Shown here: positions 31,110 to 37,780 of the stretch, piece after piece
Layout: each line of letters begins with the position of its first letter
How positions within the stretch are numbered: the first letter of the stretch is position 1
NCBI GenBank assembly: GCA_016208585.1
Contig: JACQXR010000101.1
Coordinates: 1 to 40,729 of the forward strand
DNA: 40,729 nt
From: a candidate division TA06 bacterium
GTDB lineage: Bacteria; Edwardsbacteria; AC1; EtOH8
Reading direction: 5' to 3'
The notes under the pieces: generated by a model
What the model was told of the DNA's origin: nothing
Databases searched by the model: none
What the model saw: only the letters and a program-made list of their open reading frames with translations
Translations under genes and position numbers: made by a program

Positions 31110-31630
31110 GTATGACAATCTGCCGGGAATGCAAAAAAGAGGTCAGCCCCAATGCCCGGAGCTGCCCCCACTGCGGGGCGCCCCAGCCGGCCAATCAAGT
31201 ATGGAACGGGTGGGGCTTTGACTGGAAGTCCAAAACTTCTTACTACGGCTGGCCCCTGGTCCACGTTTCAATCGGCAAGGACCGGAACGGACGCTTAAGG
31301 GTGGCCAAGGGCTGGATCGCCATCGGACAGTTCGGCGTCGGCCTGATAACCATCGCCCAATTCGGGGTGGGGGTGCTGTTCGGCTTCGGACAGTTCATCT
31401 TCGGGCTTACCGCCATCGCCCAGTTTGCGGTGGCCCTGCTGTTCGGGCTGGGGCAGTTCGCCACCGGCTACATTGCAGTCGGGCAGATCGTCTTCGGATA
31501 CTACGGCCTGTGCCAGACTGGCTTGGCCGCCCACCTGTGGAGCCAGAAATTCAGGGACCCTGAAGCGGTGCGGTTCTTCAAGCAGCTGGCGGAACATCTG
31601 GGATCGCAGATGCTCAACCAGGTAAAATGA
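31106..31630 (+). CDS. zinc-ribbon membrane-associated protein with Gly/Ile/Ala-rich repeats
   Basis: A 174-residue protein. The N-terminal zinc ribbon is CRECKKEVSPNARSCPHCG (residues 5-23, two CxxC pairs). A segment YYGWPLVHVSIGKDRNGRLRVAKGWIAIGQF follows. Then come about five degenerate repeats of the form xAIGQFxxGxxxxGQF (about 72-135), strongly hydrophobic and glycine-rich. They could be short membrane helices or a stacked beta structure. The same repeat-plus-ribbon layout is found in small uncharacterised bacterial proteins. Translationally coupled to the preceding gene by ATGA. Function unknown. Confidence 0.75.
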   Translation: MSMTICRECKKEVSPNARSCPHCGAPQPANQVWNGWGFDWKSKTSYYGWPLVHVSIGKDRNGRLRVAKGWIAIGQFGVGLITIAQFGVGVLFGFGQFIFGLTAIAQFAVALLFGLGQFATGYIAVGQIVFGYYGLCQTGLAAHLWSQKFRDPEAVRFFKQLAEHLGSQMLNQVK

Positions 31631-31726
31631 AAAACCAGTCTAAGCCGCAGTCATATTGGTCATAGGACAATATCACCTCAACTTTAAACCGGCCAACTGC
31701 AAACTCTAAACACGAAACAGTTGTAA

Positions 31727-32353
31727 ATGCCCCACTGCAAAAAAAACATCTCCCTGCCCGAGCAAGCCACCAGCTTTACCAAGGACTTTCTGGACCTCTG
31801 GGTCTCCGACAAGGAGGGCATCAAGATCGGGCGGGTATCCGACCTGGCTATCAAGATGGGCGAGGAATTTCCCACCGTCTCCTCGGTGGTGGTGGCGGTC
31901 AAGCTGCGGATCAGCCTTTTCGGCTACGCCAAGTTCGAGGCGGTGGTCCCCTGGCGCCAGGTGAAAAGCCTGAACGAGAAAGGCATCGCCTTGCGGATCG
32001 CCTACAGCGAGGTCAAGACCGGCAAGCTGGAACAGGGGGAGCTGCTTCTGAAGACTAACGTGATGGACCAGCAGATAGTAGACAACGAAGGCCGGAAGAT
32101 CCTGCGGGTCAACGATGTCAAGCTGAAGTGCTTCAGCGAACACCTCCGGCTGGTGGGGGTGGAGGTGGGCATCAAAGGCCTGCTCTATCGGCTGGGGGCG
32201 GGGCGGCGGCTGGAACGGCTGGCCAATCAACTTAACGTAAAGATCATAGAAAACATCATCATGTGGGACTTGGTGGAACAGTTTGACAACGAAATGAAAC
32301 GGATAAAACTTTCCATCTCCCAGGAGATACTGAAGGACCTGATAAACCTATGA
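31727..32353 (+). CDS. PRC-barrel-like protein, paralogue of the MgtE_N protein's N-terminal half
   Basis: This 208-residue protein has two PRC-barrel-like units: residues about 20-95 (LWVSDKEGIKIGRVSDLAIKM) and about 105-165 (NVMDQQIVDNEGRKILRVNDVKL, then VGVEVGIKGLLYRLG). The same order and wording recur in the next protein (DKQVVDTRKKKVYRVNDIEV, VRWVDAGLAGLLNRLG). This protein ends at about the point where the MgtE_N domain begins in its paralogue (SISQEILKDLINL against EKLSKLHPADIADI), so it looks like a duplicated copy without the Mg-sensor part. First gene of an operon; the stop overlaps the next ATG (ATGA). Confidence 0.7.
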   Translation: MPHCKKNISLPEQATSFTKDFLDLWVSDKEGIKIGRVSDLAIKMGEEFPTVSSVVVAVKLRISLFGYAKFEAVVPWRQVKSLNEKGIALRIAYSEVKTGKLEQGELLLKTNVMDQQIVDNEGRKILRVNDVKLKCFSEHLRLVGVEVGIKGLLYRLGAGRRLERLANQLNVKIIENIIMWDLVEQFDNEMKRIKLSISQEILKDLINL

Positions 32354-33573
32354 GATACCTATCGCACTATCTTCACCGCCAGGTGCATTTCAAAAAACAG
32401 CACCTGGGCGAACTGGCGGACTGGATAATGAACGCCCGCCCCACTCAGGCCGAGCTGGCCGGCCTGGCGATCACCGACAATGACGGCCGGGAGCGGAGCA
32501 TCTCCTTAAACGACGTGGAATCGCTGGGCCACCGTTACATCTACCTGAAGCGGAACCTGGATGAATGTCCGGATCTGGCTCCGGCCGAGGGCCAGATCCG
32601 GCTGGCCGAGCACATCCTGGACAAGCAGGTGGTGGACACCAGAAAGAAAAAAGTTTACAGGGTGAATGACATCGAAGTGGAACAGGAGGGCGAACGCTTC
32701 CTGGTGCGCTGGGTGGACGCCGGACTGGCCGGGCTTTTGAACCGGCTGGGCCTGCCGGAATCTTTGCAGCCCAAGTCGGGAAAGATGCAGCGCCGCATAG
32801 CCTGGGCCAACGTGGAGCCGCTGGATCCGGATCTGAAGAGCAGTTTTGAAAAGCTCTCCAAGCTTCACCCGGCCGACATCGCCGACATCGTGGAGGAACT
32901 AGGGGTCACCCAGGGGGCCAATCTATTAGAGCGGCTGGACGACGAGACCGCGGCCGAGACCCTGACCGAGGTGGAGCCGGCCATGCAGAGCGACATCGTG
33001 GAAGAGATCAAGCCCCAGGATGCCGCCGACATCATCGGGGAGATGGAGCCGGACGATGCCGCCGACCTGATCTCCGACCTGCCCCAGGAGACCGCCCGCC
33101 AGATAATGAACGAGATGGAGTCCGAGGAAAAGGCCGAAGTTCAGGAACTGCTGCAGTACCTGGAGGATTCGGCCGGGGGCATCATGAACAACGACTATCT
33201 GGCGGTGTCCAGGAGGCAGACGGTGGAGCAGGTGCTCAATAAATTCCGGGCCGATAAACCAGAGCCCGAAGTAGCCTATAACCTGATCGTGACCGAGGGC
33301 GGGGAAAAACTGGCCGGGGTGCTGTCGCTCCGAGATCTGGTGGTGGCCCTGCCCCAGACTAAAATAGACGATCTGATTATCACCGACACACCGACGGTCC
33401 GGCCCGATACCCCCTTGAGCGAGGTGGCCGACCTGTTCTCCAAATATGACTTGGTGATGCTGCCGGTGACCGACCATGCCCGGCAGGTGCTGGGGGTGAT
33501 CACGGTGGACGACGTGATAGAACTGGTGGTCCCCGAGAAATGGAAACGCTCCCACCGCAAACGCCTGATCTGA
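32350..33573 (+). CDS. PRC-barrel / MgtE_N / CBS-pair protein (soluble Mg2+-sensor-like)
   Basis: A 407-residue protein without transmembrane segments. Domains: two PRC-like units (about 35-70 and 88-135); an MgtE N-domain superhelix (about 175-275) with the repeats LHPADIADIVEEL, IKPQDAADIIGEM, MEPDDAADLISDL and LQYLEDSAGGIMN; and a CBS pair (about 277-400) with GVLSLRDLVVAL and GVITVDDVIELV. In MgtE channels this N-CBS cytoplasmic module binds Mg2+ and closes the pore. Here the MgtE pore domain is absent and an NRAMP-type transporter gene follows one base after the stop. A regulatory subunit for that transporter is the likely role. Confidence 0.88.
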   Translation: MRYLSHYLHRQVHFKKQHLGELADWIMNARPTQAELAGLAITDNDGRERSISLNDVESLGHRYIYLKRNLDECPDLAPAEGQIRLAEHILDKQVVDTRKKKVYRVNDIEVEQEGERFLVRWVDAGLAGLLNRLGLPESLQPKSGKMQRRIAWANVEPLDPDLKSSFEKLSKLHPADIADIVEELGVTQGANLLERLDDETAAETLTEVEPAMQSDIVEEIKPQDAADIIGEMEPDDAADLISDLPQETARQIMNEMESEEKAEVQELLQYLEDSAGGIMNNDYLAVSRRQTVEQVLNKFRADKPEPEVAYNLIVTEGGEKLAGVLSLRDLVVALPQTKIDDLIITDTPTVRPDTPLSEVADLFSKYDLVMLPVTDHARQVLGVITVDDVIELVVPEKWKRSHRKRLI

Positions 33574-33574
33574 C

Positions 33575-34810
33575 ATGAAGAAACTCTGGATCAAATTAGC
33601 GCTGATCTTCGGCGTAGTGGGGCCGGGCCTGATCACCTCCTTCGCCGACAACGACGCCGGAGGCATCACCACCTATTCCATCGCCGGGGCCCGCTACGGG
33701 TATTCCCTGCTGTGGATGCTGCTCTTGATCACCTTCGTGCTGGCCTTCTTCCAGGAGATGGTGGCCCGGCTGGCGGCGGTCACCGGCAAGGGGCTGTCCG
33801 ACCTGATCCGGGAGGAGTTCGGCCTGCGCTGGACCCTGTTTGCCATGATCGTGCTGTTGGTGGCCAATTTTACCACCACCATCGCCAATTTCGCCGGGAT
33901 CGCGGCCAGCCTGGAGATCCTGGGGGTCAGCAAATATATCTCCGTTCCGGTGACGGTCCTGGCCCTTTGGCTTTTAGTGGTCAAGGGTTCCTACCGTTTT
34001 GTGGAAAGATTCTTCCTGATAGTGGCCCTGTTCTTTGCCGCCTATGTCATCGCCGGGTTCCTGGCCAAGCCGGACTGGGGCCGGGCGGCGGACAGCCTGG
34101 TCAAACCGACCCTGGTCTGGAAGGCCGATTACTGGGTGATCTTCATCGCCACCATCGGCACCACCATCACCCCCTGGATGCAGTTCTACCTGCAGTCCTC
34201 GATCGTGGACAAGGGGATCACCATGAAGCATTACGGCTACGTCAAGCTGGATGTATTCGTGGGGACATTTTTCACCAATTTCATTTCCTTTTTCATCATC
34301 GTCACCTGCGCCGCCACCCTGTTCAAGGCCGGCATTCCGGTGCATAACGCCGAGGACGCCGCCCTGGCCCTGGCCCCCATCGCCGGGAAATATTCCTCGG
34401 TGCTGTTCGCCGTCGGGCTGTTCGTGGCCTCGATGATGGCCGCCTCCATCGTTCCCCTGTCCACCTCCTACGCCATCTGCGAAGCCTTTGGGATGGAGAC
34501 CGGCATCAATAAAAACTTCAGCCAGGCCCCCATATTCTTCAGCCTGTATACCCTGCTGCTGATCCTGGGCGGGGCGGCCATCCTGATCCCCGGCCTGCCC
34601 CTGATAAAAGTAATGCTGTTCGCCCAGACGGTGCAGGGCGTCCTGCTGCCCGTCATCCTGATATTCATCCTGCTGCTTTTGAACAACCGGGACGTGATGG
34701 GGGACCACGTCAATTCCAAGTTCTACAACATAGCGGCCCTGATCGCGGTGGCCGGGATAGTGCTGGCCTCCCTGATCCTGCTGGTGCTGACGCTGATGGG
34801 GAAGACCTGA
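33575..34810 (+). CDS. NRAMP-family divalent metal transporter, probably the Mg2+-type (NRMT-like)
   Basis: A 411-residue, 11-helix inner-membrane transporter. Helix 1 reads GPGLITSFADNDAGGITTYS, where canonical Mn/Fe NRAMPs have the metal-binding DPGN. The helix-6 region SFFIIVTCAATLFKAG lacks the soft-metal-binding Met usually found in A-M-x-A. The rest, with FFQEMVARLAAVTGKGLSDLI and STSYAICEAFGME, fits the family. Loss of both signature ligands is expected in NRAMP-related Mg2+ transporters. The preceding gene encodes an MgtE-type Mg2+-sensing module, supporting the same substrate. Substrate assignment is inference; family membership is firm. Confidence 0.88.
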   Translation: MKKLWIKLALIFGVVGPGLITSFADNDAGGITTYSIAGARYGYSLLWMLLLITFVLAFFQEMVARLAAVTGKGLSDLIREEFGLRWTLFAMIVLLVANFTTTIANFAGIAASLEILGVSKYISVPVTVLALWLLVVKGSYRFVERFFLIVALFFAAYVIAGFLAKPDWGRAADSLVKPTLVWKADYWVIFIATIGTTITPWMQFYLQSSIVDKGITMKHYGYVKLDVFVGTFFTNFISFFIIVTCAATLFKAGIPVHNAEDAALALAPIAGKYSSVLFAVGLFVASMMAASIVPLSTSYAICEAFGMETGINKNFSQAPIFFSLYTLLLILGGAAILIPGLPLIKVMLFAQTVQGVLLPVILIFILLLLNNRDVMGDHVNSKFYNIAALIAVAGIVLASLILLVLTLMGKT

Positions 34811-34866
34811 CAAATATTCAGTTGAAGATGTTTAACGGGTTCAACAGGTAAAATGGAGGTTTTTAA

Positions 34867-35109
34867 GTGAAAACAGCCGGTTATATCATCGCCGCCATCC
34901 TGATATTCTTCGGGGTGCTTTTTCTGATGTCGGCCCGGGCCGAGTATTCCGCCAATCCGGGCAGCCGGATCATCACCGGGCTGGCGTTGTTCGCGGCGGG
35001 CATCGGTATGGCGGTGGCACTCAGGAAGAGCCAGCTTAAGCCCGACCAGAAGATCGAAATCGTCCAGAAAATTGATCTGGCCGGAAAATCCCTGCCCGAG
35101 CAGCGGTAA
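34867..35109 (+). CDS. small two-helix membrane protein, truncated by a frame disruption
   Basis: This 80-residue protein starts at GTG with GGAGG eight bases upstream. Two transmembrane helices (about 5-23 and 38-54) are followed by a cytosolic tail ending EIVQKIDLAGKSLPEQR. In look-alike proteins such a tail runs on into a two-CxxC zinc ribbon ending NCPYCG.YQ.TEEPKW. Here a TAA intervenes, and the second half of that ribbon is found in a different frame just downstream (35121-35183). The gene therefore appears frameshifted, with the first CxxC deleted, unless the short product is functional on its own. Confidence 0.6.
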   Translation: MKTAGYIIAAILIFFGVLFLMSARAEYSANPGSRIITGLALFAAGIGMAVALRKSQLKPDQKIEIVQKIDLAGKSLPEQR

Positions 35110-35120
35110 GGGAGGGAGCG

Positions 35121-35183
35121 GTGTTCATAAACTGTCCCTACTGCCAAAGCGCCTACCAGATAACCGAAGAGCCGAAATGGTGA
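35121..35183 (+). pseudogene. detached zinc-ribbon tail of the preceding gene
   Basis: A GTG after GGGAGGGAG opens a 20-codon frame, FINCPYCQSAYQITEEPKW, with a single CPYC knuckle. In the same frame the upstream codons add VREGA. It resembles the C-terminal end expected for the upstream small membrane protein but lies out of frame with it. The strong purine run could also let it be translated as a separate micro-ORF. Confidence 0.5.
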
Positions 35184-35190
35184 GAGAAAA

Positions 35191-35661
35191 ATGAGTATCG
35201 AAAACCAGGCCAAACAATATTTCAACTCCGGCTATAACTGCGCCGAGTCGGTGCTGCTGGCGGTCTGCCGGGAATCCGGTTACACCGAAAGCGAGATCAT
35301 AAAGTTCATTCCCCGGATGGCCACTGGCTTCGGCGGGGGCATCGCCCGCAACGGCAGTCTCTGCGGAGCACTGAGCGGCGGTTTGATGGCCCTGGGGCTG
35401 GCTTTAGGCCGGGATGATGCCAAAGAAAGCCGGGATCCCTGCTATCCGGCGGCCGACCAATTCTACAATGATTTTGTAGATAGATTCGGGCACTCCAGCT
35501 GCCGGGAACTGACCGGATTGGACATGAAGAATGAACAGGATCGTAAAAAATATCAGGAAACCGTGCATTTGGAACGGTGCAACCCCATAGTGGCTTGGTC
35601 GGCCTTAAGGGTGATGGAGATAATTGGGGAGTATTCCAAAGTGAAGCCGGGAGTTGCCTGA
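35191..35661 (+). CDS. C_GCAxxG_C_C-family redox-type protein
   Basis: A 156-residue protein of the C_GCAxxG_C_C family, found mainly in anaerobes. The order of cysteines is visible: YNCAESVLLAVC near residue 14, GFGGGIARNGSLCGALSGGLMALG (about 44-67, the defining CGAxxG), then DPCYPA, SSCRELTG and ERCNPIVAW. The conserved cysteines suggest metal or cluster binding and a redox role. The biochemical function is not established. No neighbour indicates a partner. It is the last gene before a hairpin terminator. Confidence 0.85.
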   Translation: MSIENQAKQYFNSGYNCAESVLLAVCRESGYTESEIIKFIPRMATGFGGGIARNGSLCGALSGGLMALGLALGRDDAKESRDPCYPAADQFYNDFVDRFGHSSCRELTGLDMKNEQDRKKYQETVHLERCNPIVAWSALRVMEIIGEYSKVKPGVA

Positions 35662-35684
35662 ATCATCATAATGGAGGAAATATC

Positions 35685-35717
35685 ATAGGGGCGTAATTAT
35701 GCGGCCCCTATCTTTGT
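35685..35717 (+). terminator. rho-independent terminator candidate
   Basis: ATAGGGGC (35685-35692) and GCCCCTAT (35704-35711) form an 8-bp stem around an 11-base loop, followed by CTTTGTTT. It lies 24 bp beyond the C_GCAxxG_C_C gene, at the expected end of the plus-strand unit. Confidence 0.65.
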
Positions 35718-35790
35718 TTGCGAATATGAACTATTGAAATTAAACCAAAAATTGAAATTCCTAAACTTTATATTTAGCTAAAATGACTCT

Positions 35791-37227
35791 ATGCAATTGC
35801 CAGCAAACATAATCCAAGCCATCAACTCCTTCGGCCGGCTTTACGAGGTGGGCGGAGCGGTGCGCGATCGCATCCGCCATTCCCTTGACTCCTCGGGGAA
35901 CATAGATCCGGAGCGCTTTTCCCAATACCAGCCGGTCGAGGCGGACTATCTGGTCGCCGGCATACCGATGGACCAGCTTGCCCGTCTCCTCAAACAATTC
36001 GGCCGGGTGGAATTGGTAGGCAGATCCTTTGGCGTTATTAAATTTAAAGTGCAAAATGAAAATTGTAAATTGCAAACCTTTGACATCGCTCTTCCCCGCA
36101 AGGAGCAAAGCATCGGTCCGGGGCACAAGGATTTTGCGATAGAGTACGACCCCGGTATTCCCATAGAGCTGGACCTGGGACGGAGGGATTTTGCCGTCAA
36201 CGCTATCGCTCTGCGAATTCAAAATTCAAAATTCAAAATTCTGAATTCAGAGTTGCTCGACCCATATGACGGACTTCAGGATATCAAGAACAAGCTGATC
36301 CGGATGGTCTCCAAGAACACCTTTGCCGAAGATCCCTTGCGGATGCTGCGGGCCTGCCAGTTCGCCGCCCGGCTTCGGTTCTCCATCGAGCAGGACACCT
36401 TCAAGGCCATCAAAAAGAACGCCGGGCTCATCTCCACAGTTTCCCCGGAACGGGTGCAGCAGGAGCTTAACAAGATGCTGTTGTCCGATCAGCCGTCCGT
36501 CGGTTTCTGGCTGATGCAGCGCAGCGGACTGCTCAAAATACTGTTGCCAGAGCTGGAGCAGGGCGCGGACGTAAGCCAGCCCGGAGGCTGCCACCGCTAC
36601 AAGGTGTTTGAGCATTCCATAAAATCGTCAGACTTCGCGCCCAAAACTCTGGAACTGCGGCTGACGGCCTTGCTGCACGATGTGGCCAAGCCCCGGTGCC
36701 GGGAGGTCTTTGAGGGCGGGGCCCATTTTTACGGGCACGACAAGCTGGGGGCAAAAATGGCCGGGGAGATCCTGTCCCGGTTGAAATATTCCAACCAGGT
36801 TATCGAAAGGGTCACAGGGTTGATCGGAAGACACATGTTCGCCGTGCCCGAGACCGGGAAGGGATTAAGGCGGCTGATATCAAAGGCCGGGATAGACGGC
36901 CTGGACGACCTGATAGCCTTGCGTCGGGCTGACATCATGGCCCAGGGGATGAAGGGGGATACGGAGTATCTGAAAGCCTTTAAACAGGCGGTCAAAGAAG
37001 AACTTGATAAAAAACCGGCCTTTTCCATCAAGGACCTTAAGATCGACGGGAACGACCTGATGAAGGAGCTGGGCCTTGGGCCGGGCCCTAAGCTGGGGCG
37101 CATACTAAAACAGCTTTTTGAGTTGGCGTTGGAAAACCCCAAAAACAACCACAAAACATTGCTCTTAAAAGAGGCCCGACGTCTGGCTGCTCAACTAAAG
37201 TATTCACGCCAAGATTTTTATTCTTGA
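35791..37227 (+). CDS. cca: CCA-adding tRNA nucleotidyltransferase / poly(A) polymerase family, with HD domain
   Basis: A class II nucleotidyltransferase-fold enzyme of 478 residues that adds CCA to tRNA 3' ends. Motifs: YEVGGAVRDRI (about 14-24), LGRRDFAVNAIAL (about 129-141), EDPLRMLRACQFAARL (about 180-195) and an HD-domain segment LLHDVAKPRCREVFEGGAHFYGHD (about 293-316). The catalytic DxD reads EAD (VEADYLVAG), with Glu replacing the first Asp. Two in-frame inserts made of AT-rich spacer-type repeat lie in the catalytic domain (KVQNENCKLQT and RIQNSKFKILNSE). Whether activity survives is uncertain, but the frame is intact. No clear Shine-Dalgarno precedes the ATG. Confidence 0.85.
   Translation: MQLPANIIQAINSFGRLYEVGGAVRDRIRHSLDSSGNIDPERFSQYQPVEADYLVAGIPMDQLARLLKQFGRVELVGRSFGVIKFKVQNENCKLQTFDIALPRKEQSIGPGHKDFAIEYDPGIPIELDLGRRDFAVNAIALRIQNSKFKILNSELLDPYDGLQDIKNKLIRMVSKNTFAEDPLRMLRACQFAARLRFSIEQDTFKAIKKNAGLISTVSPERVQQELNKMLLSDQPSVGFWLMQRSGLLKILLPELEQGADVSQPGGCHRYKVFEHSIKSSDFAPKTLELRLTALLHDVAKPRCREVFEGGAHFYGHDKLGAKMAGEILSRLKYSNQVIERVTGLIGRHMFAVPETGKGLRRLISKAGIDGLDDLIALRRADIMAQGMKGDTEYLKAFKQAVKEELDKKPAFSIKDLKIDGNDLMKELGLGPGPKLGRILKQLFELALENPKNNHKTLLLKEARRLAAQLKYSRQDFYS
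36041..36077. repeat. AT-rich spacer repeat inside cca (first copy)
   Basis: The stretch contains GCAAAATGAAAATTG (36051-36065), identical to 39997-40011 in the spacer before dtd, followed by TAAATTGCAAA. It encodes VQNENCKLQ in frame, where the family normally has a short turn before the conserved FDIALPR. Confidence 0.75.
36216..36252. repeat. AT-rich spacer repeat inside cca (second copy)
   Basis: Three tandem AATTCAAA units are followed by ATTCTGAATTCAGAG. It encodes QNSKFKILNSE in frame between the conserved FAVNAIALRI and LLDPYDG, where relatives have only a few residues. Confidence 0.75.
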
Positions 37228-37309
37228 TTTTGCGGTCATTTGATGTTAAAATTAAACTTTGTATCCTGAAATAACAAAAAATAATATAAACCTACACGGG
37301 TCAGCTAAA

Positions 37310-37696
37310 ATGAAGTATCTCAAGACCAGCCCGGACAAATGCCAGGGGGTGCGGGCCTGCGAGAAGATATGCTCCAAGACTTTCTTCAGGACCGAGGATC
37401 AGGCTTTGTCGGCCATCCAGGTCAAAGGGATAGAAGGCAAATTTGAGATCAACGTCTGCAACCAGTGCGGGGACTGCATAGCGGTTTGCCCGGTGCTGGC
37501 CCTCAAGCGCAACCAGCAGGGCGTGGTGATGCCGGACAAAAAGCTGTGCGTAGGCTGCCTGATGTGTGTCGGCTACTGCCCCACCCTTTCCATGCGCACC
37601 CATCCCTCCTTAAGCGAACCCTTCAAGTGCGTGGCCTGCGGGGCCTGCGCCAAGGCCTGCCCCGAGAAGGCCCTGGAGATAGTGGAACGCGATTAA
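37310..37696 (+). CDS. polyferredoxin-like electron-transfer subunit (3-4 [4Fe-4S])
   Basis: A 128-residue protein with three full CxxCxxCxxxCP motifs: CNQCGDCIAVCP (about 51-62), CVGCLMCVGYCP (about 81-92) and CVACGACAKACP (about 106-117). A degenerate N-terminal group, CQGVRACEKIC, may help bind a fourth cluster. It directly precedes an aldehyde:ferredoxin-oxidoreductase-type gene, the same order as YdhY-YdhV-like and BamC-BamB-like pairs, so it probably takes electrons from that enzyme in the cytosol. The ATG at 37310 is chosen; the in-frame TTG at 37259 would add 17 residues of unlikely sequence. Confidence 0.88.
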   Translation: MKYLKTSPDKCQGVRACEKICSKTFFRTEDQALSAIQVKGIEGKFEINVCNQCGDCIAVCPVLALKRNQQGVVMPDKKLCVGCLMCVGYCPTLSMRTHPSLSEPFKCVACGACAKACPEKALEIVERD

Positions 37697-37780
37697 CCGA
37701 TAACCCCTGGTCCATTCAACAATCAGTTTGAACGTTTGAAACGTTTGAACGGTTTAAACCACTCAAACAGCGAGGGAACC

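Noticed and set aside
37736-37780. 15-codon N-terminal extension of the AOR protein
   Set aside because: The DNA is spacer-type word repeat (GTTTGAACGGTTTAAACC). GAGGG before the ATG at 37781 fits a real start.
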